The position numbers were made by a program, and so were the translations under genes. Under the pieces are notes generated by a model. That model saw only the letters and a list, made by a program, of their open reading frames with translations. It was not told where the DNA came from and ran no database searches. Shown here piece by piece: positions 5,691 through 10,772 of a stretch of 10,772 nucleotides of DNA (within the stretch, counting starts at the first letter, position 1; every line of letters begins with the position of its first letter). The stretch is from Acidobacteriota bacterium (lineage in GTDB: Bacteria > Acidobacteriota > Terriglobia > UBA7540): assembly GCA_003171295.1 (NCBI GenBank), contig PMYF01000525.1, positions 1 to 10,772 of the forward strand, given 5' to 3'.

Positions 5691-7288
5691 AACCCCCTCT
5701 TTACAAAGCTGGTTTGACGGTCTGCTTCCTGGTCCTTCTGGTCGGGATGATCGTGCAAACGCTGGGGGGCTCCGCCTTTCTCACCACGAAATCGCACAAC
5801 GACTGGGGCAACGACGACGCCTACATATCCTACCGCTACGCGGAAAACCTGGCGCGGGGCCAGGTATTGGTCTTCAACCGCGGCGAGCGCGTGGAGGGCT
5901 ATTCCAATTTCCTCTACGTGCTCGGGATGGCTCCGGCGTTTTGGTTGACCAGCCGTGACGGCGTGTATTTCTTCTCCGTGCTGCTGAACCTCATCTTCGC
6001 CGTCGGCGCGCTCTGGCTCTTCACGGATTATCTGCGCCAGAAGCTGGGCGAACGGAGCGCGGTGGCCGGCGCCCTACTGCTGGCCCTGTGCCTGCCACTT
6101 TGGGTGGCGGTGGCCTCGGGCCTGGAAACCTGCCTGGTGCTTCTCATCACCTTGGCGATATGGGTGGGCACGGAACGCGTGGCCGCTGATCCCGCCCCCC
6201 GTCACCTGGCGACGCTGTGCGGATTAATCGTGCTCTCCCTCCTGGCGCGTGTGGATGGTTTCCTGGTTCCCGGAATCGTGGTCTTGTATTTATTGCTGAA
6301 GCGCCGCGTGCGGCCGGCGATGGCCTGCGCGCTGACGATTCTGGTGGCGCAGGGGCTCTACGAACTGTGGCGGCTGGCGTATTACGGCGCATGGCTCCCC
6401 ACCACCTATTACGTCAAGGTGGCAGGCCCGCTGGCGGTTCGCCTCAGCTATGCCTGGGGGCAATTCAGCAAGATAAACTTCTTCGGAGGCTTGCTGCCCT
6501 ACACTCTGATCTTCATTTTCGCTGTCATCGCGGCGGTCGGCAGCGCCACGAGGAGCTGGCGCGAGTTCGCGGACCGGCTGCGCTTCGAGATTCTCTTGGC
6601 CCCTCTCTGGCTGGCTTACTGGTTTTACGTGGGTGGCGATCACTTTTGGGACAGGTTCCTGATCGTCCTTTTTCCCCTGGGGATTTTCGCGGTCCTCGCC
6701 TCCTGGGGCGAGATCGCGCCCCCACGGATGGCAGTGTTTGGAATCGTGCTACTCGCCGCTCTCCAGGCGGGGCCGCCCTGGTTCATCGATCCCCGCTTTG
6801 ATTACATGTTCAACAAGTACGACTGCTGGGTGGGGCTGGGGAAATTCCTGGGAGACAATTACCAGGGGCGGACCCTGGCCGTGGAGCCATTGGGCAAGAT
6901 CCCCTTCTTCTCGGATCTCTATACGATGGATATGCTGGGCTTGGCGGATCCGGTCATCGCCCACATGCCGGTGGCGACCGGCCATTATGAGCCCGGCCAC
7001 ATCAAGTTCAATCCAGACTATACGCTCTCGCGCCGGCCTGACCTGATCGTTCTGGAAATCTTCACGAACCGCGACCTGGGCCTGGGCATGACCCGGGCCA
7101 AGTATGAGGGGGCGGGCTACCATCTCGAATATCTGGTGGACACCCGCCGGCCGCCCCGCCCGCAGCGCCTCCTGGCGGTCCGAGGCCTGAGCGATACGGC
7201 GGTCATAGGCCTCATTGCCAATGGCTACGATTACGCCGTGGCGGCCAGGAACGATCCCCCCGCGCCCGCGGCGGGTGATCTTCGCTAG
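5687..7288 (+). CDS. GT-C type multi-pass membrane glycosyltransferase
   Basis: The 533-residue protein has a first membrane helix at about 8-27, then the acidic loop NDDAYISYRYAENL (42-55) and VFNRGERVEGYSNFLYV (62-78), then eight or more further hydrophobic helices up to about 360, and a soluble C-terminal part. Other family landmarks are SGLET (144-148), LARVDG (186-191), YYGAWLPTTYYVK (232-244) and YVGGDHFWDRFL (314-325). This pattern is that of GT-C polyprenyl-phosphate-sugar transferases related to mycobacterial AftB-type proteins, with Asp43/Asp44 as the likely catalytic acid in the first outer loop. It probably moves a lipid-linked sugar onto an envelope glycan; donor and acceptor are unknown. 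It is transcribed alone and ends 64 bp from the convergent PLP-enzyme gene. Confidence 0.8.
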   Translation: MKPPLYKAGLTVCFLVLLVGMIVQTLGGSAFLTTKSHNDWGNDDAYISYRYAENLARGQVLVFNRGERVEGYSNFLYVLGMAPAFWLTSRDGVYFFSVLLNLIFAVGALWLFTDYLRQKLGERSAVAGALLLALCLPLWVAVASGLETCLVLLITLAIWVGTERVAADPAPRHLATLCGLIVLSLLARVDGFLVPGIVVLYLLLKRRVRPAMACALTILVAQGLYELWRLAYYGAWLPTTYYVKVAGPLAVRLSYAWGQFSKINFFGGLLPYTLIFIFAVIAAVGSATRSWREFADRLRFEILLAPLWLAYWFYVGGDHFWDRFLIVLFPLGIFAVLASWGEIAPPRMAVFGIVLLAALQAGPPWFIDPRFDYMFNKYDCWVGLGKFLGDNYQGRTLAVEPLGKIPFFSDLYTMDMLGLADPVIAHMPVATGHYEPGHIKFNPDYTLSRRPDLIVLEIFTNRDLGLGMTRAKYEGAGYHLEYLVDTRRPPRPQRLLAVRGLSDTAVIGLIANGYDYAVAARNDPPAPAAGDLR

Positions 7289-7352
7289 ACTTGTTGCAGT
7301 TTGAGAGGCCCGTAAACCTCCCGTCTTTCATGACAGCGGGCGGCCACCTGCC

Positions 7353-8447
7353 TTAGCGGATTTTTCCGCGCGCGGCGACCCTCCAGCAGCCGGCGGCCTC
7401 GCCCTTGCGCACCGTGAAGATCTCATCGTGCATGTTTACGGCGGCGCAGACGTGATTGGGGATCACGGTTACGACCTCGCCGACCTTGAATCCGTGCTGA
7501 GAGTGCGTGATATCCAGAAGGCCATGCTCTTCGTTCAGCTTGACGATGGGCGCATCCGGCGCTTCCACCACATAGCCATATCCAGACTTGGGGCCGGAGC
7601 CCAGCAGATCGGAGGAAAGAGTCTTGGAACCGGCATCTATGACGGCGCGGCCGGGCACGGCCGTTGAGACCACGGTTGCCACCACGCGCACCGCACAATC
7701 ATCCAGGGTGCACGCGCCTTGGTAGTAAGTGTTGAGATCGTTGTAAACATACGTGCCGGGGCGAATCTCCGTAAGTCCGGGAATCAGGTGCGCGAACTCC
7801 GCCGAGGGAGTAGAGCCACCGGAAACAATTTCCACCGCCAGGTTCTCCGCGCGAAACGCCGCCAGCGCCTTTTCCACGCGCTCTGCAACGCGAGTAGCTT
7901 CCGCCCGCCGCTCTTCCGGCGTCCCCCAAACGTTGCCAAAGTAACTCATCAAGCCGCGGAACTTCAGGCCCGGCAGCTTCTCAATGGTCCTCGCCAGGCG
8001 GACCAACTCGGGTCCGGGCTCGAGGCCGCAGCGACGCACGCCGACGTCAAATTCCACCAACACGCCTATGGTGGCCCCTTGGGCGGCCGCGGCGCGAGAA
8101 AGTTCCTGCGCCGTGGCTTCTGCATCGAGCGCAACCAGCAGACGCCGCTGGCGGGCGATGTCCGCCAGGCGGCGAAGTTTTTCGCCGCCGAAAATGGGAA
8201 ACGCCACCAGGATGTCATCGAGCCCGGCGCCGGCGAACACTTCCGCCTCGCCGACTTTGGCCACGGTCAGGCCCACCGCGCCGCGCTCAAGCTGCATGCG
8301 CGCGACCTCCAAAGCCTTGTGCGTTTTGGTGTGCGGGCGCAGGCCCACGCCCTGGCGGCGGCACAGTTCGGCGTAACGATCAAGATTCCGCTCGAGCACA
8401 TCCAGATCCACCGTCAAGGCGGGGGTGGATAGTTCCCGGTAATCCAT
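7353..8447 (-). CDS. Fold-type III PLP enzyme, D-serine dehydratase / D-threonine aldolase family
   Basis: From ATG 8447 (GAGGTG 5 nt upstream) the protein has 364 residues; the frame extends 23 codons further to 8516 with unconvincing sequence. STPALTVDLDVLERNL (7-22) and RPHTKTHK (37-44) open the alanine-racemase-like barrel, and Lys41 is the expected PLP Schiff-base lysine. VSGGSTPS and EIRPGTYVYND are the PLP-phosphate and barrel-end motifs of the family. PNHVC near the C-terminus gives His332 and Cys334, the H-x-C metal pair described for DSD1-type D-serine dehydratases (Zn2+). Likely reactions are dehydration of D-serine or a D-3-hydroxy amino acid via an enamine, or retro-aldol cleavage of D-threonine. 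The RidA gene just upstream favours the enamine-producing dehydratase reaction. Family certain, reaction inferred. Confidence 0.85.
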   Translation of the reverse strand: MDYRELSTPALTVDLDVLERNLDRYAELCRRQGVGLRPHTKTHKALEVARMQLERGAVGLTVAKVGEAEVFAGAGLDDILVAFPIFGGEKLRRLADIARQRRLLVALDAEATAQELSRAAAAQGATIGVLVEFDVGVRRCGLEPGPELVRLARTIEKLPGLKFRGLMSYFGNVWGTPEERRAEATRVAERVEKALAAFRAENLAVEIVSGGSTPSAEFAHLIPGLTEIRPGTYVYNDLNTYYQGACTLDDCAVRVVATVVSTAVPGRAVIDAGSKTLSSDLLGSGPKSGYGYVVEAPDAPIVKLNEEHGLLDITHSQHGFKVGEVVTVIPNHVCAAVNMHDEIFTVRKGEAAGCWRVAARGKIR

Positions 8448-8493
8448 AGGCACCTCAATCCCACGGCCCGATCGCTCGGTGCCGTCGCAGCGC

Positions 8494-8515
8494 TGACCTG
8501 GCGGCGAGCAGGTCA
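8494..8515. promoter_or_regulatory. Perfect 7-bp inverted repeat upstream of the PLP-enzyme gene
   Basis: TGACCTG (8494-8500) and CAGGTCA (8509-8515) are separated by 8 bp, about 50-70 nt upstream of the start codon at 8447. It could be a dimeric regulator site or an mRNA hairpin within the RidA-PLP enzyme spacer. Confidence 0.35.
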
Positions 8516-8520
8516 AGGGT

Positions 8521-8544
8521 TGCCAGCCTGAAGGCCGGCGCTAC
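8521..8544 (-). repeat. REP-like element, third copy
   Basis: Read on the - strand it starts GTAGCGCCGGCCTTCAGG and continues CTGGCA, matching each of the two elements in the 5447-5513 pair at 18 of 24 positions. GCCGGCC pairs with GGCTGGC (one G-T) around a TTCA loop. It lies alone in the 128-bp gap between RidA and the PLP enzyme, where it may affect mRNA stability. Confidence 0.55.
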
Positions 8545-8575
8545 ACCTGTGCCGGCGCGCACCCCAAGGCCGCCC

Positions 8576-8965
8576 TCACTTCTTGCGCCCCTTGCTGACG
8601 CGCGCGATGCAGTCGATTTCAATCTTGATCTTCGGTAATTGGGCGCCCACGGTCGTGCGGGCAGGCTGGTCTTCCGTGAAGAACTGCTTGTAGACTTCGT
8701 TCATTGCCGCGAAATCGTTCATGTCGGCAAGGAACACGCCCACGCGCACCACGTCTTTCAGTGAACTCCCCGCGGCCTCCAGAATAGCGCGGATGTTTTC
8801 CAACGTTCGGCGCGTTTCTGATTGGATGTCACCGTATTCAAACTCGTTGGTCTGGGGGTTGACGCACGCCTGTCCGGCGACAAAAACGAAGCCGTCGGCA
8901 ACGATAGCCTGGGAATAGACGCCTTTGGGTAGAGGAGCTTCCGGCGTCCGAACCACTTTCCGCAT
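8576..8965 (-). CDS. RidA (YjgF/YER057c/UK114) family enamine/imine deaminase
   Basis: The 129-residue protein has the usual RidA length and landmarks: GVYSQAIVADGFVFVAGQ (15-32), QSETRRTLENIRAILEAAG (48-66), the substrate-binding Arg103 in PARTTVGAQLPK, and Glu116 in IEIDCIARV. Canonical RidA hydrolyses 2-aminoacrylate and 2-aminocrotonate released by PLP dehydratases; the Arg and Glu support that activity. ATG 8965 has a perfect AAGGAG 5 nt upstream, the best ribosome site in the window. The gene lies 59 bp after the SDR and 128 bp before a PLP enzyme likely to release such enamines, all on the - strand. Confidence 0.92.
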   Translation of the reverse strand: MRKVVRTPEAPLPKGVYSQAIVADGFVFVAGQACVNPQTNEFEYGDIQSETRRTLENIRAILEAAGSSLKDVVRVGVFLADMNDFAAMNEVYKQFFTEDQPARTTVGAQLPKIKIEIDCIARVSKGRKK

Positions 8966-8994
8966 GTTATCTCCTTAGGTTAGAGAGTCGCGAG

Positions 8995-9015
8995 CCGGGT
9001 GAGGAAGCCTCCCGG
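8995..9015 (-). other. Hairpin between SDR and RidA genes
   Basis: CCGG (8995-8998) pairs with CCGG (9012-9015) and GAGG (9001-9004) with CCTC (9008-9011) around an AAG loop, with a 2-nt bulge: 8 bp in all. There is no T-run. It could slow 3'-to-5' decay or set relative expression of the two genes. Confidence 0.3.
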
Positions 9016-9024
9016 TTCGGGAAG

Positions 9025-9789
9025 TCACGCGAGCTGCCCGCCATCGACAAACAGCAGCACGCCATTCACATAGTCGGCATCACGCGAGGCCAGGAACGCC
9101 GCGGGCCCGGCGACGTCTTCGGGATTGCCGACCCGCCCCACCGGAATCAGGTCCTGATACTTCTTCATGAACTCCGGATTCTTCAGGAACGGTTCGCTCA
9201 GGCGCGTCCGGATCAGCCCCGGGCCGAGAGCATTGGAGTTGATCCCGTAATGTCCCAGTTCGCGGGCCAGCGTCTTGGCCAGGATGAACAAGCCGGTCTT
9301 CGACACGTTGTAGGGCGCCATTTCCGCCTCCGCGTCCCAGGCGTTCGTGGAGGCCATGAAAATCAGCTTGCCGCGCCGCTGCTTGACCATGTGGGGCGCC
9401 ACGGCGCGGGCGAACAGAAAACCTCCGCGCAGGTTGATGCCGAGGGTCCAGTCCCACAGCTTCTCATCCGTCTGGACGAAGGGCACAGCCTTTCCCACGC
9501 CCGCTACGTACACCATCACGTCGATCCGCTGGTACCAGCGGATGATCTGCGCTACGGTGCGATCCACCCCGGGCTTCTTCCGGACGTCGCAGTAAAGCGT
9601 GCGGACGTCCCCGCCCCCCGCGCGAATCTCCTTCTGCGTGCGCGCCAGCATGGCGCGGTCAATATCGGCAATGACCAGCCGCGCACCTTCGCGTGCCAGG
9701 CGCACGCCAATCGCTTTTCCAATGCCTTGCGCCCCCCCCACGACCAAGGCCACTTGCGCATCAAATCGTCCCGGAATGAAGTCTGTCAT
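9025..9789 (-). CDS. Short-chain dehydrogenase/reductase (classical SDR)
   Basis: ATG 9789 gives 254 residues, the standard classical SDR length; an in-frame TTG at 9801 adds only four. The dinucleotide loop is GGAQGIG (18-24). Asp42 at the end of beta2 (VIADID) suggests NAD(H) rather than NADP(H). CDV (67-69), AGVG (96-99) and Asn119 (INLRG) follow. The catalytic Ser147 (MAST), Tyr160 and Lys164 (YNVSK) are all present, and the C-terminus VNGVLLFVDGGQLA is typical. The substrate is not predictable from sequence. As the first gene of a unit with RidA and a D-hydroxy-amino-acid lyase, it may oxidise a hydroxyl on the same or a derived substrate; that is inference. Confidence 0.9.
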   Translation of the reverse strand: MTDFIPGRFDAQVALVVGGAQGIGKAIGVRLAREGARLVIADIDRAMLARTQKEIRAGGGDVRTLYCDVRKKPGVDRTVAQIIRWYQRIDVMVYVAGVGKAVPFVQTDEKLWDWTLGINLRGGFLFARAVAPHMVKQRRGKLIFMASTNAWDAEAEMAPYNVSKTGLFILAKTLARELGHYGINSNALGPGLIRTRLSEPFLKNPEFMKKYQDLIPVGRVGNPEDVAGPAAFLASRDADYVNGVLLFVDGGQLA

Positions 9790-9810
9790 GGTTCGCCCCA
9801 AGGCTTAGCA

Positions 9811-9823
9811 CCGGCATTGCCGG
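9811..9823. other. Short perfect hairpin CCGGC-ATT-GCCGG
   Basis: A 5-bp perfect stem with a 3-nt loop, 22-34 nt upstream of the SDR start. It would lie in the SDR leader if transcription starts at the promoter proposed at 9853-9881. Its role is unknown. Confidence 0.3.
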
Positions 9824-9831
9824 AAACTTGT

Positions 9832-9881
9832 TTGGCCTTCCCCAACCCAGCCAGTATAATGGCTCGCCTTCTTCCGGTAAA
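9832..9881. promoter_or_regulatory. Back-to-back promoters with overlapping -10 boxes
   Basis: For the + strand, TTGGCC (9832-9837, 4 of 6 to TTGACA) is followed after 17 bp by a perfect TATAAT (9855-9860), driving the histidine phosphatase from about 9867. For the - strand, TTTACC (9876-9881, 4 of 6) is followed after 17 bp by TATACT (9853-9858, 5 of 6), driving the SDR operon. The two -10 boxes share four base pairs, so polymerase could load in either direction but not both at once. Confidence 0.55.
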
Positions 9882-9894
9882 GACCGTCCGGAAG
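9871..9894. promoter_or_regulatory. 7-bp inverted repeat beside the shared promoter
   Basis: CTTCCGG (9871-9877) and CCGGAAG (9888-9894) are perfect, 10 bp apart. The site covers part of the - strand -35 box and lies in the leader of the phosphatase mRNA, where its right arm forms part of the GGAAGGG ribosome site. It could be an operator for both genes or a translational hairpin. Confidence 0.35.
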
Positions 9895-9904
9895 GGCTTC
9901 CATC

Positions 9905-10678
9905 GTGGGAGAGACGCGTTTGCCTTCTGCGCAGCAAAAGTGGATGAACCACCTCGTGCTCGTACGGCACGGGGAATCGCAACGCAACGTACGCCGGGCG
10001 GAGGCGCAGCGCGCGGGCAGACTGGAGTACCATGAGGACATCCGCGACATGGACGTGAAGCTGACCCCGCGGGGCGCGCGCCAGGCCGAGGAGACCGGGA
10101 AATATCTGGCCCGCGAGTTTCATTTCGATCGCGTCTTCGTTTCGCCTTACGAGCGGACCCTCAAAACTGCCCACACCCTTATCGAGCAATTCCCCCACCC
10201 GGTCGACCTGACCATCGAGGAACGTATCCGCGAAAAAGAATTCGGCATTCTCGACGGGTTGACGGGCCACGGTATTCGCAGCAAGTATCCCGACGAGTGG
10301 CGCCGCCGGGAGCGCGAAGGCAAGTACTATTATCGCGCGCCCGGGGGCGAAAGCTACCCCGACGTAGCGCTGCGTGTACACAGTTTCCTGGGAACCCTGG
10401 CGCGCGACTGGCAGCAGCAATCGGTGCTGGTGGTGTGCCACTCCGTAGTGGTGCTCATGTTTCGCCGCCTGCTCGAGCGCCTGACCGAGAAAACCTTGCT
10501 CGCTATCGACCGCGACCCCGAGCAGGAGGTCTGCAATTGCTCGGTCACCTGGTACGCATACGACCCCGGCACCGGCAGCCGGGGGCGCCTGGTGTTGCGA
10601 CAATTCAATAGTGTCCATTACCCGGCCAAAGACGCTTCCACGGAAGAATGCCGGAAGAAAGCGGAAAGACGGCACTAG
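9905..10678 (+). CDS. Histidine phosphatase (phosphoglycerate mutase-like) family protein
   Basis: GTG 9905 follows GGAAGGG by 8 nt and gives 257 residues. ATG 9944 would give 244 and start MNHLVLVRHGESQRN, right at the first beta strand as in most family members; both starts remain possible. Counting from ATG 9944, LVRHGES (6-12) holds the phosphorylated His9. FVSPYERTLKTA (65-76) carries the conserved Arg, Glu96/Glu98 lie in EERIREKEFG, and VCHSVVV (164-170) supplies the second catalytic His166. GKYYYRAPGGESYPDVALRV matches the branch containing plant AT74-like phosphoglycerate-mutase-like proteins. It is expected to be a phosphatase; the substrate is unknown. The tail after 225 is charged and looks disordered. 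It diverges from the SDR operon through overlapping promoters. Confidence 0.88.
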   Translation: MGETRLPSAQQKWMNHLVLVRHGESQRNVRRAEAQRAGRLEYHEDIRDMDVKLTPRGARQAEETGKYLAREFHFDRVFVSPYERTLKTAHTLIEQFPHPVDLTIEERIREKEFGILDGLTGHGIRSKYPDEWRRREREGKYYYRAPGGESYPDVALRVHSFLGTLARDWQQQSVLVVCHSVVVLMFRRLLERLTEKTLLAIDRDPEQEVCNCSVTWYAYDPGTGSRGRLVLRQFNSVHYPAKDASTEECRKKAERRH

Positions 10679-10690
10679 CGATTCGGGGCA

Positions 10691-10750
10691 TAGCAGGCTA
10701 CGGAAAAACATGTAGGTCCTGTCATTCTGAGCGAAGCGAAGAATCCCTGC
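10691..10750 (+). repeat. Composite interspersed repeat, copy 2
   Basis: It starts 12 nt after the phosphatase stop. It matches 3891-3950 in order and spacing: CAGGCTACGG and AAAAAC, a variable centre, then GTCATTCTGAGCG and AAGCGAAGAATC. ATTCT (10724-10728) can pair with AGAAT (10740-10744). On the opposite strand it reads as the GILRFAQND peptide often seen in spurious ORFs. Confidence 0.7.
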
Positions 10751-10772
10751 ATTTGTAGAATCAGGCAAATGC

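Noticed and set aside
7289..7352. Bidirectional terminator between the convergent genes
   Set aside because: Only a weak bulged stem (CCCGTC with GAC and GGG, 7320-7340) without a T-run could be found.
7719..8432. 237-codon + strand frame
   Set aside because: Antisense shadow of the PLP enzyme, which has complete family motifs.
9761..10768. 335-codon - strand frame starting with a GILRFAQND-type peptide
   Set aside because: Its start lies in the composite repeat and the rest is antisense to the histidine phosphatase; this peptide is a known hallmark of spurious ORFs.

Overview
The window is bacterial chromosomal DNA of mostly high GC content (many coding stretches are 60-75% G+C by hand count). 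It has short intergenic regions, Shine-Dalgarno sequences and several families of small interspersed repeats. The gene set suggests a soil- or sediment-type organism: a non-pyrrolysine MttB-family methyltransferase, a lipoprotein dihaem cytochrome c peroxidase, a GT-C membrane glycosyltransferase, and a D-amino-acid lyase with RidA and an SDR. The repeats resemble ones I associate with Acidobacteriota and similar phyla, but the phylum cannot be settled from the sequence alone. No rRNA, tRNA, CRISPR array, IS transposase or phage gene is visible.

Left part (1-2331, + strand): the C-terminal end of an MBL-fold hydrolase cut by the window edge, then a possible 51-codon coupled ORF. Next comes a compositionally distinct, AT-richer two-gene unit of an unrecognised protein and a flavodoxin-fold, cysteine-rich flavoprotein, joined by an ATGA stop/start overlap. 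The unit has a plausible promoter and its first gene looks frameshifted or uses an odd start. A possibly broken small reading frame follows.

Centre left (2371-5020, - strand): a dihaem cytochrome c peroxidase lipoprotein lies upstream of an MttB-like methyltransferase. The gap between them carries two perfect hairpins in front of the methyltransferase start and one copy of a composite repeat. The peroxidase promoter candidate has its -10 box inside a perfect 17-bp palindrome.

Divergent region 5021-5597 has no gene. It holds a 33-bp-period tandem repeat, an inverted pair of REP-like elements (GTAG plus hairpin) and an extended -10 promoter. The glycosyltransferase (5687-7288, +) follows. A 30-codon ORF that looks like a duplicated copy of its own N-terminus precedes it and is coupled by ATGA.

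Right part: three - strand genes (SDR, RidA, D-serine dehydratase/D-threonine aldolase-type PLP enzyme) read as one operon, with RidA a logical scavenger of enamines released by the PLP enzyme. A histidine phosphatase diverges from the SDR. The two are driven by candidate promoters whose -10 boxes overlap on opposite strands. A second copy of the composite repeat closes the window.

No clearly new defence or mobile system is visible. The least explained parts are the low-GC flavoprotein operon, the REP-like pair and the duplicated leader ORF.
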